Part shown: positions 38,401 through 50,986 of the stretch, piece by piece | Layout of the letters: every line of letters begins with the position of its first letter | Position numbering within the stretch: position 1 is the stretch's first letter | Source of the DNA: Wuchereria bancrofti | Taxonomy: Eukaryota; Nematoda; Chromadorea; Rhabditida; Onchocercidae | Length of the DNA stretch: 64,000 nt | NCBI GenBank assembly: GCA_005281725.1 | Contig: SSBO01000003.1 | Location: 519,396 to 583,395 of the forward strand | Reading direction: 5' to 3' | The notes under the pieces: generated by a model | What the model was told of the DNA's origin: nothing | Database searches by the model: none | What the model saw: only the letters and a program-made list of their open reading frames with translations | Made by a program: the position numbers and the translations under genes

Positions 38401-39113
38401 TAATGAATTGAAGTTATTGTTCAGTTATGTTCTCCTAATTTATGCCTTTTAAAATTTTAAAATGAAAGTTCATAACAAAAAAAGTCTGGCAACCTAGTTC
38501 ATAATCACACGATGATTTATAATTCTTTATAATTTGTTGTTCTGCATGATTTGTTGTTGAACATTATCAGATATAATTTTTTTTTCACAAAACAAATTAA
38601 TTAATTAGTTTGTTTTCACAAACAATAAATAAATAACAAAGCACTTATTGGTAACACTAAATTACATTTTTTTTTATAAATTTTTTCTAGTTTTCTCAAA
38701 TACATCGAGCAGTAATTATTTGTTTAAAAGCTATAATTTGATCACGAAATTCATGTTTCTTCTAAATGTGATTGCCCTATCTCTTCAACTTTTCATCTGT
38801 TTCTTTTTGTTTCATACTTTCTATGTTGTTTTTATTTAAAAAAATTTACCCAATAAATTTCTTTACACTTTGCTGATTTTCATTTCTAGATTGGTCATTT
38901 TTGGTCAGTTTTAGTAATTACTGAGACTAGTGATTATATATAGTTTTTTTTTCAGTTTATTTACTGAAGCGAATGGTTAATGTATAGAGAATCATTAAGA
39001 ACGTTAACTCAAAAAATTTTCACATTATCCATTTCATATTGTTCACAAGTTTTCTTTTCTGAAGGATTTGAAAATTCTGATAAGTTTTTTGAAGAGTAAC
39101 AATTGAATTTAAC
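32408..39113. other. Long gene-poor stretch
   Basis: About 6.7 kb with no gene I can support. It holds a minus-strand open frame next to the inverted LTR (32408-32616, not recognised), an (AAAT)n tract near 35046-35100, poly-T and poly-A runs, and one candidate plus-strand exon at 35502-35663 listed separately. Confidence 0.5.
35502..35663 (+). other. Candidate orphan terminal exon, MFS-like motif
   Basis: After a TTTTTTCAG acceptor, 53 codons run to TAG. They open DQFGRKFLLK, resembling the cytoplasmic D-R-x-G-R-K loop of major-facilitator transporters, followed by a hydrophobic segment (SVIITSTFIILL) and a basic tail. No partner exon was found upstream, so it could be a relic of a transporter gene such as the one at 39114, or chance. 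Confidence 0.25.
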
Positions 39114-42100
39114 ATGGGTTTACCACCGTATTTGTTATCCTTATCGCTAGCTGCGTGTTTTAATGGAAATTTTCAACAAGCATATTTGTTGTCTGTATTG
39201 AATCAACCATATTTGGAAATACAACAGGTAGTGTTATATTATGTTTATCAGTTAAGTTTTTGAATTTCTCAAAAATTTGAAAAAGCTGTTAAAAATGCAA
39301 ATCAAAAAATTTTTTACAAACAATTAACAGTTCAATCATATCAAGTTTTAGTTTATCAATGAGTCAACAATAGCACGATCTGGAAAACCAATTGATCCAC
39401 TGGTTTTGGATTTTCTTTGGTCATTAATCAATGTAATAAATCCCATTTCTGGTATTGTTGGTCAAATGATTGCATATTTAATTTGTGATCGAATTGGCCG
39501 TCGTCGAACTGCTATCACTTCATGTCTCATTTCTATTCCTGGTATGTGCTATAGCAGTCAGTAACTATGTTAAATTTTACAATCAATGAGAGTATCTCAG
39601 ATTGTCAAATATTGACAATACTATGTAGCTACATTGTCACATCATTAAAAACTATCAAGATTGCTTCATTTCGTTAAGTCATTTTCTTAGCGAATGTTTC
39701 ATTTCTAATTGTTTATTTAGATTAATATGGCCAAAATATTATTTGATAATGTAATAGTCTGAAAAATGCCTTTTTCAGCATTACTACTTTCAACGTTGAC
39801 ACAGTTTTGTTTCCCATACTATGAAACATTTGTGGTTGGTCGTTTTCTTTGGGGAACAGCGAATGGTATTGCAATCGTTGTACAAACCGTTTGGATTGTA
39901 GAAAGTGCGTCAACTATGCAACGAGGATTTGTCAATTCCTGGCAGGAAGTAATCGCTACAATCGGTCAGTCAATGTTTGTTTGTAAAAAATTCAGAAGCA
40001 TATTCACTGCAAAGTTTTTGTCTTGAACTTTTGGAACTCTTTTTCTCAATTCATTAAGCATAAAAACTGGTCTTATCATTCTTGAAAAGCAATAAAAATG
40101 AGCCTATAAAAAATTACCAGTTTTATTCCAGTTCTTCGAGACACGTTGATAGTATAATAATATGTAACATCATAATGTAACATCACAAAAAGTACTCAAA
40201 AAACTTAAACTTTTCAAACTTTCTAGCCTTTGCATCAATGGCTACCTTTTTTTTTGTACAATATTAAAAAATTGTTTAAATATTTCAATATCAGAGAGAC
40301 AATTCATTACTTGAAAATTATTTACTTAGTGTCAAAATATTTAAACATATGTAAATTCTACAGGTAACTTATTAACGCAATTAATTGGAGTACCACTGTC
40401 ATCACCCGGTATATGGCCATTTATGTTCTTGATACCTCTTGCTGTTGCTATTGTATCCTTGATAGCATTTATCCTAATGCATGAGTCACCCCAGTATGCG
40501 TTGATGTTCTCTCATAATCGGCAAGAAGTATGTTTGCATTCTTAGTTCATCAATTTAATCAACTGGCAAAAGGTAACACTTAAATGGATTTTGTGAGGAT
40601 ACCTGCAGCCTTACCATAAATAAATTTTATTTTGAAAGATGAAATGTCAAGTTCAATAAAATATATCAGGCTTGATTGATCTTTGTGTGTACTTCTTGTT
40701 TTCTTGCATTTTGCTTTATTTTATCGAAAGCAAACAAATTTTCATTTTGATTCTAAAATCTTCTAATTAATATTCAAATTTGAGATTAAATTTAAATTAG
40801 AAAATGATAACTTATTTTTACTATTTGTTGCTTTTAACAAAAATTTATTAATGTAAGCGTATAGATATTAACTCCCCCAGTCAATCTTTTTACTTCGTTA
40901 CGTGAAATTAATGCCTCAACAAATAATTCATCAAGCTTTCCTTGTTTTATAATCTGCTCTAGCTGGTGTAAAGTCAGATTGATTCTGTGATCTGTTATTT
41001 TTGATTATGGAAAGTACAGAACTTATACGTTCGGAACGGTCTTCAGAACCAACTTGACTCTTTCTCTCTCTCATTGTTAATCTTTCTATTTCTTTTCTTT
41101 TTTTTGCCTTTTAAAATTTTTACATATTTTTTGTGCTACAATTTTTGAGCGGTTTAGCTTTTTTTTTGTGTTGCGATTTTTCGTCTTGCTGTATTACAAC
41201 TAGAAGTGCTGGTTTTTTTTTTTTTTTTTGATTGAATAGAAAATCTCCTTAGTTTCAAATATTATCAGCAAACTTAATGCCATATTTTCTAGTTTGGAAA
41301 GAAGATACTCGATTAAATATTCTTGATGTAGCCTGTGCATCACAAGAACAATAACTCTTTTTTTCTGTTGCTAAGCCTTTAATTGCTAAAATCTGATCAA
41401 AGCCAGCTTATGGCTCGGTTTTGCTCAAAGTTTGAGTTGGGCTGTTTTAGTAATTTTATCATGAAAAAATTGCTTACACTGGTTAAAGATTGAAAATAAT
41501 ATGATTAAAATTGATAGAACTATGAATAGACTAGAAATATTGAGTAGTGTGTAACAGATTATAAAATACAACACTCCAAAAACTGTTGTTCTGTTTATTG
41601 CTTGTGATAGAGTAATTTTCATGAAGTACCAACAAATTTGATTATCATAAATACATAAAATATTAATTCCAATATTACCTATATTACTGCTTTATCTAAA
41701 ATCATTTCAGTCACATTGAGTAATAGAGAAGATGCTAAAAGGTAAATCGAATAATAAACATTGTCAACAAAGCGTTCATATTGTCAAGAAAAATTTCTTG
41801 CAATACCATCTTATGATAAATAACTTTTGAAAAAATGAAATAATTTCAGGCTGCACTTGCAATTCGTGCCTATCATGGCCTAAAAAGCGATATAGAAATT
41901 GATGAACAAATAATAAAATATGAGGAGGACGGTCAAAGGAAAGAAGAGCAGGAAAAAGGTGTGGATAATACAAGACAACCGAATGGTTTGGAAATTATGT
42001 TTATGCCATGGAAGGCGAATGATCCATCTTCATCTGTTATACGATTCGGAGCATGGATCGGGATTATGGTCAAGGTAGACATTTCAATCTAGTGAAGTTT

Positions 42101-43538
42101 ATATATTTAGTTTTTTAATTTTATTATCAAATACGAACCTACATTTTCTTAGATTTTTTGAAAAGAAAAGTGCAAACTTCTAAGTTTAGAAACTTCTTTA
42201 AACCTTAAAATAATTGACATTAATCTAATGATGACGTGTAATATGTTTCAGATTGCTTACGTATTTACGGGAGCGCGAGTTATTCGGTCATTTAATACAT
42301 TTATTTATCATAATTTGGGCAAATGGTCAAAAGCATTCTCCCAGGTCTTCAAACATTTCATTATCTATCTTCATGTTGATTTAATTCTGATGGAAAATAA
42401 ATGGATATGTGACAGAGTTACCAACTAAAATTATAGCTGTAGGTGAATCATGCTACATTTTATGTAGTTACGTTTTCAACGTAAAGCTGACGTGAATTAA
42501 TTAATTAAACTCTTTCCCTTGATCAGTCGATTGTTTCGTTCTCTGTGCTTCACACTGTATATTTTTTCTATCTGAAATTTATTGAAGTACACTTTACTAA
42601 GGTTTCACTTCTACTATAGATTAAAATATAAGAGAATAAGTAATTAGATCATAAACTATGAGATGGATCTCTTCGCCTAAGAAGAAGAACGTTTTGCATA
42701 AGAATTATTGTGGGTAACTGCTGCTCTTAGCAACATTTCTAAATTGAAGAAATAGTTGTAACAGAGACAATTCACAAATTATGGAATATTTAATTTGGTG
42801 GTATGTTTTATTGTTTAATTTAAAACATTTCTTGTAATAATTGTATTTCAATGAAATGCTTACAGTGGGGATCACTAGCTAATACAGTTATCAGATTACC
42901 ACTATCAGTGATACCAATATTTGTCATTGAACGTATTGGACGACGACCAATGTTGATCATATCTGAATTCGTCAGCATATTAGCTCTCTCTATGACAATG
43001 GTTTCTATTGTAGTTGGTGAAACAGCTAAGGTTTTATTTTCAGTATATGTTAATATTCTTGCAATACAATTTAAAAAAAAAAAAGAGTGAAGCATTTTTT
43101 TCGGGAAGTGTACTATATTTAAAACAGATCTATTCATTAATTTCGAAATTTTATTTGCTTTTTTGATTACTCGTAATATGAACATATTTTTAGCTTGGAA
43201 CACTAACAGGTGTATCGATGGTATTATTTGCAACATCACTTGGTATTGGTTCCATATCAAGGTTTTATTCAGCTGAATTGGTACCAAAAAGTATGATACT
43301 TCGTACAGTTACGATTCTGTCATTGATTGAATCATTTACTAAAATAGTACTAGATTTTGGATTCTATCCACTTGCAACAACCACCGGTGGATATTCAATT
43401 TTAATTTTTATTCTTCCATCTCTCGTATTTCTTATCCTTATCATACTTTATTGTCCCGAGACTAAGAAACGATCAGTGAATGAGATTCTTAATGAAATTG
43501 CATGGAAACATGATATTAATGTAGAGTTTAAAGTATAA
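39114..43538 (+). CDS. SLC2-like (GLUT-type) sugar transporter, major facilitator superfamily
   Basis: Exons: 39114-39227, 39352-39541, 39779-39964, 40364-40527, 41850-42074, 42252-42344, 42866-43030 and 43194-43538. All phases agree, giving 493 residues, the usual length for the family. Family marks: DRIGRRR (84-90) after the second helix, ERIGRRP (346-352) at the matching place in the second half, HESP (203-206) where GLUTs have PESP, and PETK (467-470) at the end of the last helix. A charged loop (about 220-285) separates the halves. Expected role: facilitated transport of a hexose or similar solute across the plasma membrane. The helix-7 QLS motif of fructose-excluding GLUTs was not seen, so the substrate is open. 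The second exon uses the TTTTAG acceptor at 39351; the nearer CAG would give a stop. The intron 40528-41849 is the longest. Confidence 0.9.
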
Positions 43539-45841
43539 TTTTGAACAGGTTTTTCCAAAATTTCTTTGCTCAAATTTGTTTAATACCACGCTTTTTCTTT
43601 CACTTTCTCTTTCAAAATATAATCTATGAAAGCAGTCTTTTTTTTTCAGTTTTTTTTTCACTTCAGCCTTTTTTTTTTCTTTTTTTTTGAAATTCAGGAA
43701 ATAATGTAGTAACTTTGACTCTGACACATGTCATTATCATTCTTATCTTTGATAGTGATATCCCTTTGTTAATAGTTAAAATCGCTTAACGCTGATATTC
43801 TCTTGCTTACCGAAACTACAACTGTGTTATCAATAGCTTATTGCTAGCAAATTTCATAAGTTCAAATTTTGTTTAAGTAAAGGAATTGTAAATTTGAAAT
43901 AAAATTAATTAAAAATCAATGATCTACCTTTTTTTCATTAACATTTTATAGAAATTACAATTTATTGAGATTACAATGTTTTAACAAACAAGACATTTTC
44001 TTACTTAATGCGCTTATTTAATTTTGGGTTGATCAACTGAACTGAATCCTCAAATTTTACGACATTTAGTGTATCAAAGAGTGTATCGATAGAAACTATC
44101 GAGGTATCACTTTCTTTTCTACAGTTGGTAAAATTTTTGTGAGAATACTTCTAAATAAATTAGTGTTCATTAAGCACTTCTACCTGAAAGCCAGTTGATT
44201 TCAGAGGTAGTTCTCAGAAAACTGCAAGAGAAGTGCAGAGATCACAGAACAAAAACCTCTACATGACCTTTGTTGACCTCACCAAAACAGTTGATCTCGT
44301 GAGCAGAAAAGACTTATGGAAAATCTTGCAACGCTTAACATATCAACCTAATCACTCTCTGAGTCTTTCGCGCTAATCAAAGCGTGAAACAGGGTTACGT
44401 TCTCGCACTATCAACGTGATGCTCCAAAGAATGACGAGAGGTCTCGTATTTTCATTTGATATCAACAAATCTATTCAGTCTCAGATATTGAACGCACCTA
44501 TCAACTTCTACACTACCTAGTCCGGTACTACTCTTTGCCAAACGATCATCCCTCTGCGATAAGGAAACGTCCTTGCGACGTATAATTTTCTACTTTGCAG
44601 AAACTTCGAGCTTTTTGTGTGAGTAGAACCCTTCATAAATCTTCGTTGGCAAATCGAAGTCAAGAAAATACAAAGGTAAAAATTGATTCAGTTTAGATAA
44701 GCAAGCCATCATGATACCTAACTGCCACACGATGCCGAGATGTCATAAACTGTCATGCATTCTGCTTTTCTGATTATTTATTCCTTCCTAACATAAATTT
44801 ACTTAGCTCATTAGAGCTCAACGTATGTCACATTTTAAACAGATGACACTAAGTGACATATTTCTAAAGAAAAATTTCAACCTGTGTTTACATCACAAGG
44901 TAATCTTGTCGTAGTGTCTATAAGAGGTAAAAATCCTGGTTAAAATTTAGAAATATGAATATATAGTCAATGGCTAATGGCTAAATTAACGGTAAACGCG
45001 AGACGCATTGCAATAGAGTTAACTAGCAATAAAACCGAACTTTCAACAATACGAATGAATAAAATTTGGTTATGAAGTTATTAGGTAAGGGAAAGACAGA
45101 AAAAGACAAATCTCTACACAGCGCTGCAGAATTTTAAAAATTGAAAAAAATTACTGAAAATTAGAATAAATAACTCTTTAGAATCTTTTATCCATTTAAA
45201 AAATTTCCAAATGTTAGAAAAGTAACGATAAAAATAAAAGGTGCTTATTAGAGCTACGTACTGGAATCGATAACGTTACTAATGAGTAATAATGAAATGG
45301 CATACTAAAATTTATCAATAATGAAAAAGCAAAAAGGAAACAAAAAAGGAAAACGAAACTGCATAGAAAGGAATCAATGAAGAATTTATGTCAACTATGC
45401 TTAAAAGGAAATATGACTAAATCTTCAATAGCTAAATTTTGAATGAGTGAGACACTAAAAAATTTAAAAAACTTTCAATTTAAAGGACTTATTATTTTAA
45501 TTTCAACTATCCACTTAGATTTTCATACTTCAGGTTTTTTAAATGAAATCAGAAATTCCTGACAGTGAATAAGATTGGTGATGATAACTGAGGATGTTAT
45601 TGTACATCATCATCCTCACAAGTAGTCAATCCATATATCCGCACATTTACGCAAATTATAAGGTAATGAAAAACGTGAACAGGTTCAAAATGAATTATCA
45701 GTCCTTATTATCAGTCGTCTAGAGTGTGAGAAATACGGATACTTGTTCAATTTCATTAATAAATAAATAAATAAATTTATTTTACGTATTTGAAAATTAA
45801 TTTCCTAAAAAAAAGCAGTAAATTTGTAGGGAAAAAGAAAT
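43539..45841. other. Intergenic with a LINE fragment
   Basis: T-rich homopolymers at 43635-43690, an (AAAT)n run at 45757-45776, and the LINE remnant at 44208-44660. Nothing else was recognised. Confidence 0.5.
44208..44660 (+). pseudogene. Non-LTR retrotransposon (LINE) reverse-transcriptase remnant
   Basis: The frame around 44254-44376 reads NLYMTFVDLTK with Asp in the palm motif A, followed by LVSRKDLWKILQRL. About 44385-44425 reads SVKQGYVLAL, matching motif B (family form GVKQGxVLAP). The later stretch near 44600-44660 resembles the C-terminal end of such ORFs. Stops and frameshifts separate the blocks, and the region between motifs A and B is shortened. Inactive fragment; clade not assigned. 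Confidence 0.7.
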
Positions 45842-46430
45842 TTAATCTATCTTGTACAAAATAATAGAAATTCTGGAATAAACAAGATGTACATAAAGAG
45901 TGCATTCCACATGTGACCCGAAGTTTCTTCCAACTACACAGTTCCAACATGGTCCTGTCAATTCATCGAAATGCTTTTTAATTGATGAAGCGACTTCATT
46001 TTCCGTCGAACAATGACCTAACGCTTTCCTTGCAACCTGAATTGAATTTTTATTTTCCTGAATAACTTTACGAAAAGAAAGATTCACATAATTTATTTCA
46101 TTAAATTTAATATTGTTGCTTATGAAGATTTAGAATGATGGAAAATCTATTTCAACTTTTACCAACTAAAAAATCCATTATGCATATGTTCTTTATGGTT
46201 TACCTTTACGAGTAGCTAAATTTATCAAGATCGATAGATATAAGTTTCGCTAGAATTCAATTATTTAATTCCTTTCTTTTAATCGTTTAATTTTAACTGA
46301 CCTCTTTAACGACTTCTTGCAATTTTTCATCCAAATTTGTTGAACGTATGGTAACTTCTGGTGATCGAAATACTTTTGCCGTAACAGCATTATGCCATCG
46401 TCTGGATTGCCGTCTAGAAAGAAAGACCAT
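45842..46430 (-). CDS. LC8-type dynein light chain
   Basis: Two exons, 46430-46302 and 46036-45842, joined in phase 0; 107 residues. The ATG at 46430 is the first after an in-frame stop and precedes a basic 15-residue extension (RRQSRRW) not found in standard 89-residue LC8. The core follows LC8 closely: helix LDEKLQEVVKEVARKAL, then SSIKKHFDEL, and GRNFGS (79-84), the hallmark of the peptide-binding strand. The last strands (LYVHLVYSRISIILYK) keep the hydrophobic pattern but not the exact residues. LC8 proteins dimerise and hold dynein intermediate chain and many other partners. This is a diverged member rather than the canonical copy. A different 5' exon is possible. Confidence 0.85.
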
Positions 46431-49011
46431 CGTGTAATGCCGTAACAGAGTTAAAATAAAATGTTAGACAAAAGATTAATTACAAATGTTTTTGTAACAT
46501 TCACTTCAGGCTCTAAAGCCAACATTCATTATCATTGTGCGTATGAAGTTAAATGTAATTATTCATTGATGTTTTTATGGATATTTAAAGTTAGAAAATT
46601 CTTTTTTACTCTTTCTAGTTAATTCAATCTTTGAAAGAGTGGGAATACGGTATGTTGGCTGGTATGAAATACGAAGATTTTAGCAGCTTTACTTGTCTTT
46701 TTGTTTTATTCATTTACTTTTTTCTTTTTAACTTTTTATTTTTATTGATTTCGGCAGAGATAAGAGAGTAGAACTGGCTAACACTTCGACTAATTCAGCG
46801 AAAGTTTACCTTATTGATTAGAAATGAAGTGCAAACCTGAGCTGACTGAATCGTTGCTTACTAAACATAATTTATGCTTTCTATGAAACGAGAAATATCA
46901 ATAAATTGATGTGATTCAAATTAATATTCATCGATACTCATAATTACCAGCTTCTTCATCGTTAATTTATACGCTTCATTTGACAAAAAGCAAATTGTCC
47001 AAATAATATTCAAAAATTATGGAAATTAAATTTAAATAGCAAATCTAAGGTGCAAATTCACCTTCAGTTAGATGAATAATGAAATAGAAATCAGTAACAG
47101 TTTATAATTCAGAAGATTTGTAAGAATAAATATTTCAAATATTTAATTAATGTTTTATTATTGACATTCCACTGCTTGAATGTTTGCTTTCATTCAGAAA
47201 CAATTAATCTTATCTTTGATTATATCCAATGCGATCCTGAAGAAATTTTTCTTCCATTACTCATAGTTCTTGTTTCAGTGTTTTCATCACAACCATAAAT
47301 CATTAATTACTCTTTATACTTTGTTTATTTGTTTACAAAGCAAATACTTTGGAAGAACCTGGATAAAGGCCATATATCTTTCAACTATCACTTCTATTTC
47401 ACTCTTATCCAATTCTTCTACTGTATCATAATAAATGAGAACCATTAATTAAAAGTTGTTCAAAATAATGAGTATCTCGAAGATTATAAAATCAACAATT
47501 TTGCCACTTTAAATTCAATAAAGTTCCTTTTTATGTGTCAACAAATTTTTCTGTTTTTTAGCGTAATTAAGTCTAACTTCTTCCACTTCCATCACTATTT
47601 GTAACTTATCACTAGTTGCTAGAACAGCCCTATCTTTCTACCTAGTTTAAAATAAAGAATTAAGCTTAATTGTTTGGATGTAAGGAACAGACGAGACCAT
47701 CTAATTTTAATAAGATTTAATATAAAGCAATTCCTATAAACTTAGTCGCATGAAATGCAATGAATAATTTTGTTAATTTGAATCAAATTCATGACATCAT
47801 CCACATTTATTAGTACTGAGACATACATATTAGCTATAAATAATAGTTTTATTAATAACAATTTTGTTATCAGTACATTATCGTTATATAATTGCTGTTT
47901 GCCTTCCAATTACTCGAAATATTATTCATGCTAACAAGTATCAAGCAAAAGTAAAGTATAAATTGATGAAATCAACCTTTAATAACAGAGAATCAAAAAC
48001 GGTGCTATTTTCTGATTTCTATTTAACGATATTAAGTATTCTTTTTCTGCATCCTTAAATTGTGTGCCTATACTCCAGATGAAAGAAAGATTTATTCATT
48101 TCAGGACTAATCAAAAATATTGTAAAAAATTGAAAAAAAAAGACTATTTTTGTTCTATTCAGACAATATTCGTAAATCCTGGAATTGAGAAAGTGCCGAA
48201 AGCACATAAAAACATGAAGGAACAAACAAAACTAATTGAATCATTTGAAAGAAATAAATTAAAGAAATATGTGTGGATGTAGTGAGTGAAGAAGTTAAAT
48301 TCTAGGATGAACTCCTGGCTCCAAAGGGAACATATAAGATCCATTATTTCCTCAACTTTCAATTTTCATATTTTATAATTTGACAGAGAAATAATAACAA
48401 AGTCCTTTCATTCAGTTCATTTGTCTAAATTGAAAATTACTTACTACAAAAACTTTAACCAAATGTTTTTCATGGTTTTAAAAACATTGATTTGGTATTT
48501 TTTGACATCAATCTTATTCCACAGAATTCCTGTGCTCATTTTTCAATTTTTTTTTTTGTATTCCTTCTAATAGACCTTACTGATCAAAATTCTATAAGTT
48601 AAACAAATAGAACAAACTAGTGCTACTATGATTATAAGTAACACAATTTATGTGTAAAACACAGCAGCAACAGTGAAACGGCTGGCGTCAATTGTTAAGT
48701 GTCCGAGTAACGTCTAAGAAATCAGTTGTTATGAATTGTTTTCCCAATTGATCAAAGATTAAAAAAAATCAAACTTTCAAATTTTCTGGAGAAGGTATAA
48801 CAATTTAACTATCACTGGATGGATGTTTTTTTTTTTCAAAAATAAGCTGTCAAATTTTCACTAAATTACACTTTTTTTTGGTTCATTTTTAGTCAAGTAT
48901 AAGGACTGATTTCTCTGTTTATGAAATTTAGCAATCATCCAAGAGAGTTGTTTACATTGATTGAAATACCATTATACAGTAATATTGTTTTAGAAAATAA
49001 ATAAATAAAAA
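46431..49011. other. Intergenic; possible receptor-like relics
   Basis: Two plus-strand stretches look exon-like. One is 47198-47266: after CATTCAG it encodes an acidic stretch then FLPLLI. The other is 47872-47949: after TTATCAG it encodes HYRYIIAVCLP, which resembles the (D/E)RY-x-AVC-P motif at the end of helix 3 of peptide GPCRs. Missing helices between them argue for a relic. The 72-codon frame at 48064-48282 is not recognised. Confidence 0.35.
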
Positions 49012-49703
49012 TCAAGGCTGTATGTCAGAAGAATTGAATGAAATGTTGAAGAGCTGCTGTTGAAGATGATGAATTATACGGCGCATTTCTTCGATAGTAT
49101 TTGCCTGCAAAATCTAAGCTACATTTTTTCGCACGAAGTATCATCTTTCAGCTTTAAGTGTTTAACATTTAAAGAAAAAAAAAAACTAATAATTATGTAC
49201 AGCTATGATTTTAGCTTAGAAAAATAACGAATCAAGGAGATTAAGAAATGAAAGTGAATTCATCAAAACATCATATCCTTATACGTCCAAAATGAAAAAA
49301 TCGTAATCAATAGAAGATATATCAACAAGTTATTCAATTTTTTAATTAAAAGATCATTGAGCTGTAAATTGAGGAAATTGTCGCACTTTATGAAGTTGAG
49401 CAATAAGCATTGTGTTTATTGCACATATTTATTTGAAAGTTGCAAAAAAAATAGCTAAGTTGTTTCTAAAAAAAAAAAAAATAAAATAAAATAAAACTGT
49501 TTGGTTAGCACCTGCATTAGAATATGATTTTTAGCCAATAGCAAAGTAGCAATTTTGGACAATTTTCTCACCGATGTACCATTAGCATAAGGTAATATAA
49601 CTCTTAAATCGTCAAATGCTTCATTAAGATCATGCATACGACAGCGTTCACGTAAATTGATATTTAGTCGAGTTGTTTGATTCACCGAATGAATAGAAGA
49701 CAT
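49012..49703 (-). CDS. Beta3/Olig-family bHLH transcription factor (BHLHE22/hlh-17-like)
   Basis: Two exons, 49703-49512 and 49104-49012, joined in phase 0; 94 residues. Residues 12-64 are a full bHLH: basic region [12 protein letters not shown], helix 1 [13 protein letters not shown], and helix 2 [19 protein letters not shown], a near-perfect match to the Beta3/Olig class. Helix 2 continues into exon 2 ([16 protein letters not shown]), as in that class. The E and R of ERxR that contact the E-box are kept, with Cys at the variable position where relatives have Arg. The protein is little more than the domain, ending 10 residues later. Expected to act in the nucleus, as a dimer, in neural or glial fate. 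The ATG is 9 nt after a CTTCAG acceptor, suitable for trans-splicing. Confidence 0.9.
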
Positions 49704-50986
49704 TTTCAGATTCTGAAGTAGTTTTTGTTATAAATTACAGAATAAACAATAATTTATTCTATGCTTTTATAAAATAGCATTCATTACAAGTTAAAAAAAA
49801 AACTTATTTCCTTAGCTACAAATTCTTCCAAGCTAAAATTCTTCTTCAACTACTGTTGAATTCTTCGACTACCGTAATCCTTTAATTCGTAAAACAAACT
49901 GAATGTTAAGAATTAATGCTCGAAACTGAGCCAAACGAACTAAATTCAATGTGACAACTTATTATGGATATGAGAAAGGCGGAGATCTCTTCTTTCATTC
50001 ACAATGACAACATTCAAATATGAATGGCAGTTTTGCAAATGTCTCACAGTAAGCAAAACATTAAACATTCAACTATTATTGACCGATCAAAAATTTCAAC
50101 ACTTCTGTCAATGTATTATGCTAAAATACGTAAAATACGTAATCATATAAAATACGTAGAATACGTAATCATATAATCACTTACTTTAGATTAAAAGTGG
50201 TCAAGTTCACGTGTAAGCATAAAAGATTAAATATTGAAATATATAATTATGTAGTACTAGTCATAGCCTAGTATAACATAACCTGTTATCAACCTGTTCA
50301 GTTTTGCATCAGTTTTAAGTGTATTTCGGATTGAATTGAAATTTTACAAATCTTTTGGCAAATTTCGACATTGAAATACAGAGGAACAGATGTCACTAAC
50401 ACGCTTGAAAGCACGCATTGCAAATTTAATTATTGGTCAATTCGATAAATAAAAATACAAAGCAAAGAGATTTAGTTACAGATAATAATTGAAGTAGTAA
50501 TTCTTCTCTGATCTGAAATGTATCATCATGCAGAAGAATTGCAAACTGCAAGTTATATAAATTGCAAGTTGCGGGAGAAATATTTTATAGCATTTCTTTT
50601 TGCAATTCTCAGTTCACAACTACTCTTTTTACAACTTCTGATTTTACCGCTTCAGCATTAAAATAATTTACAGATCTGCTAATCTAATCTGAATTTTGTT
50701 GCATAATCTCATCCTCAACACATCAGAATTATAGTCTTTATTGGTCATCTCTTCGACATTTGCGCCCGGTTCAGCCTTTCTCATTTTGAAATCCTTGCTC
50801 AGAACTCAAATATTTACAATTTCAGTTAATTATGAAATCTCTCATTTTGAACTGCCGCCTGTTTACTATTAAACTTCGTATGCTCTGACATTATCACTGG
50901 TTCCAATTTTATGTCTTATATTTGCTTTTGTTATTGTGTTTGATTGATGATAACGTGGACTTTGTTATAGGTACGTGTGCTTCAAA
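49704..50986. other. Divergent intergenic region between bHLH and copper transporter
   Basis: Contains a short AAAATACGTAATCATAT-type tandem repeat at about 50127-50178. It should hold the promoters of both neighbours, since they are divergently transcribed. No core motif was recognised. Confidence 0.5.

Noticed and set aside
48064..48282. 72-codon lysine-rich plus-strand open frame after a CTCCAG acceptor
   Set aside because: No homology recognised, no consistent partner exon, and the sequence is AT-driven Lys/Asn/Ile.
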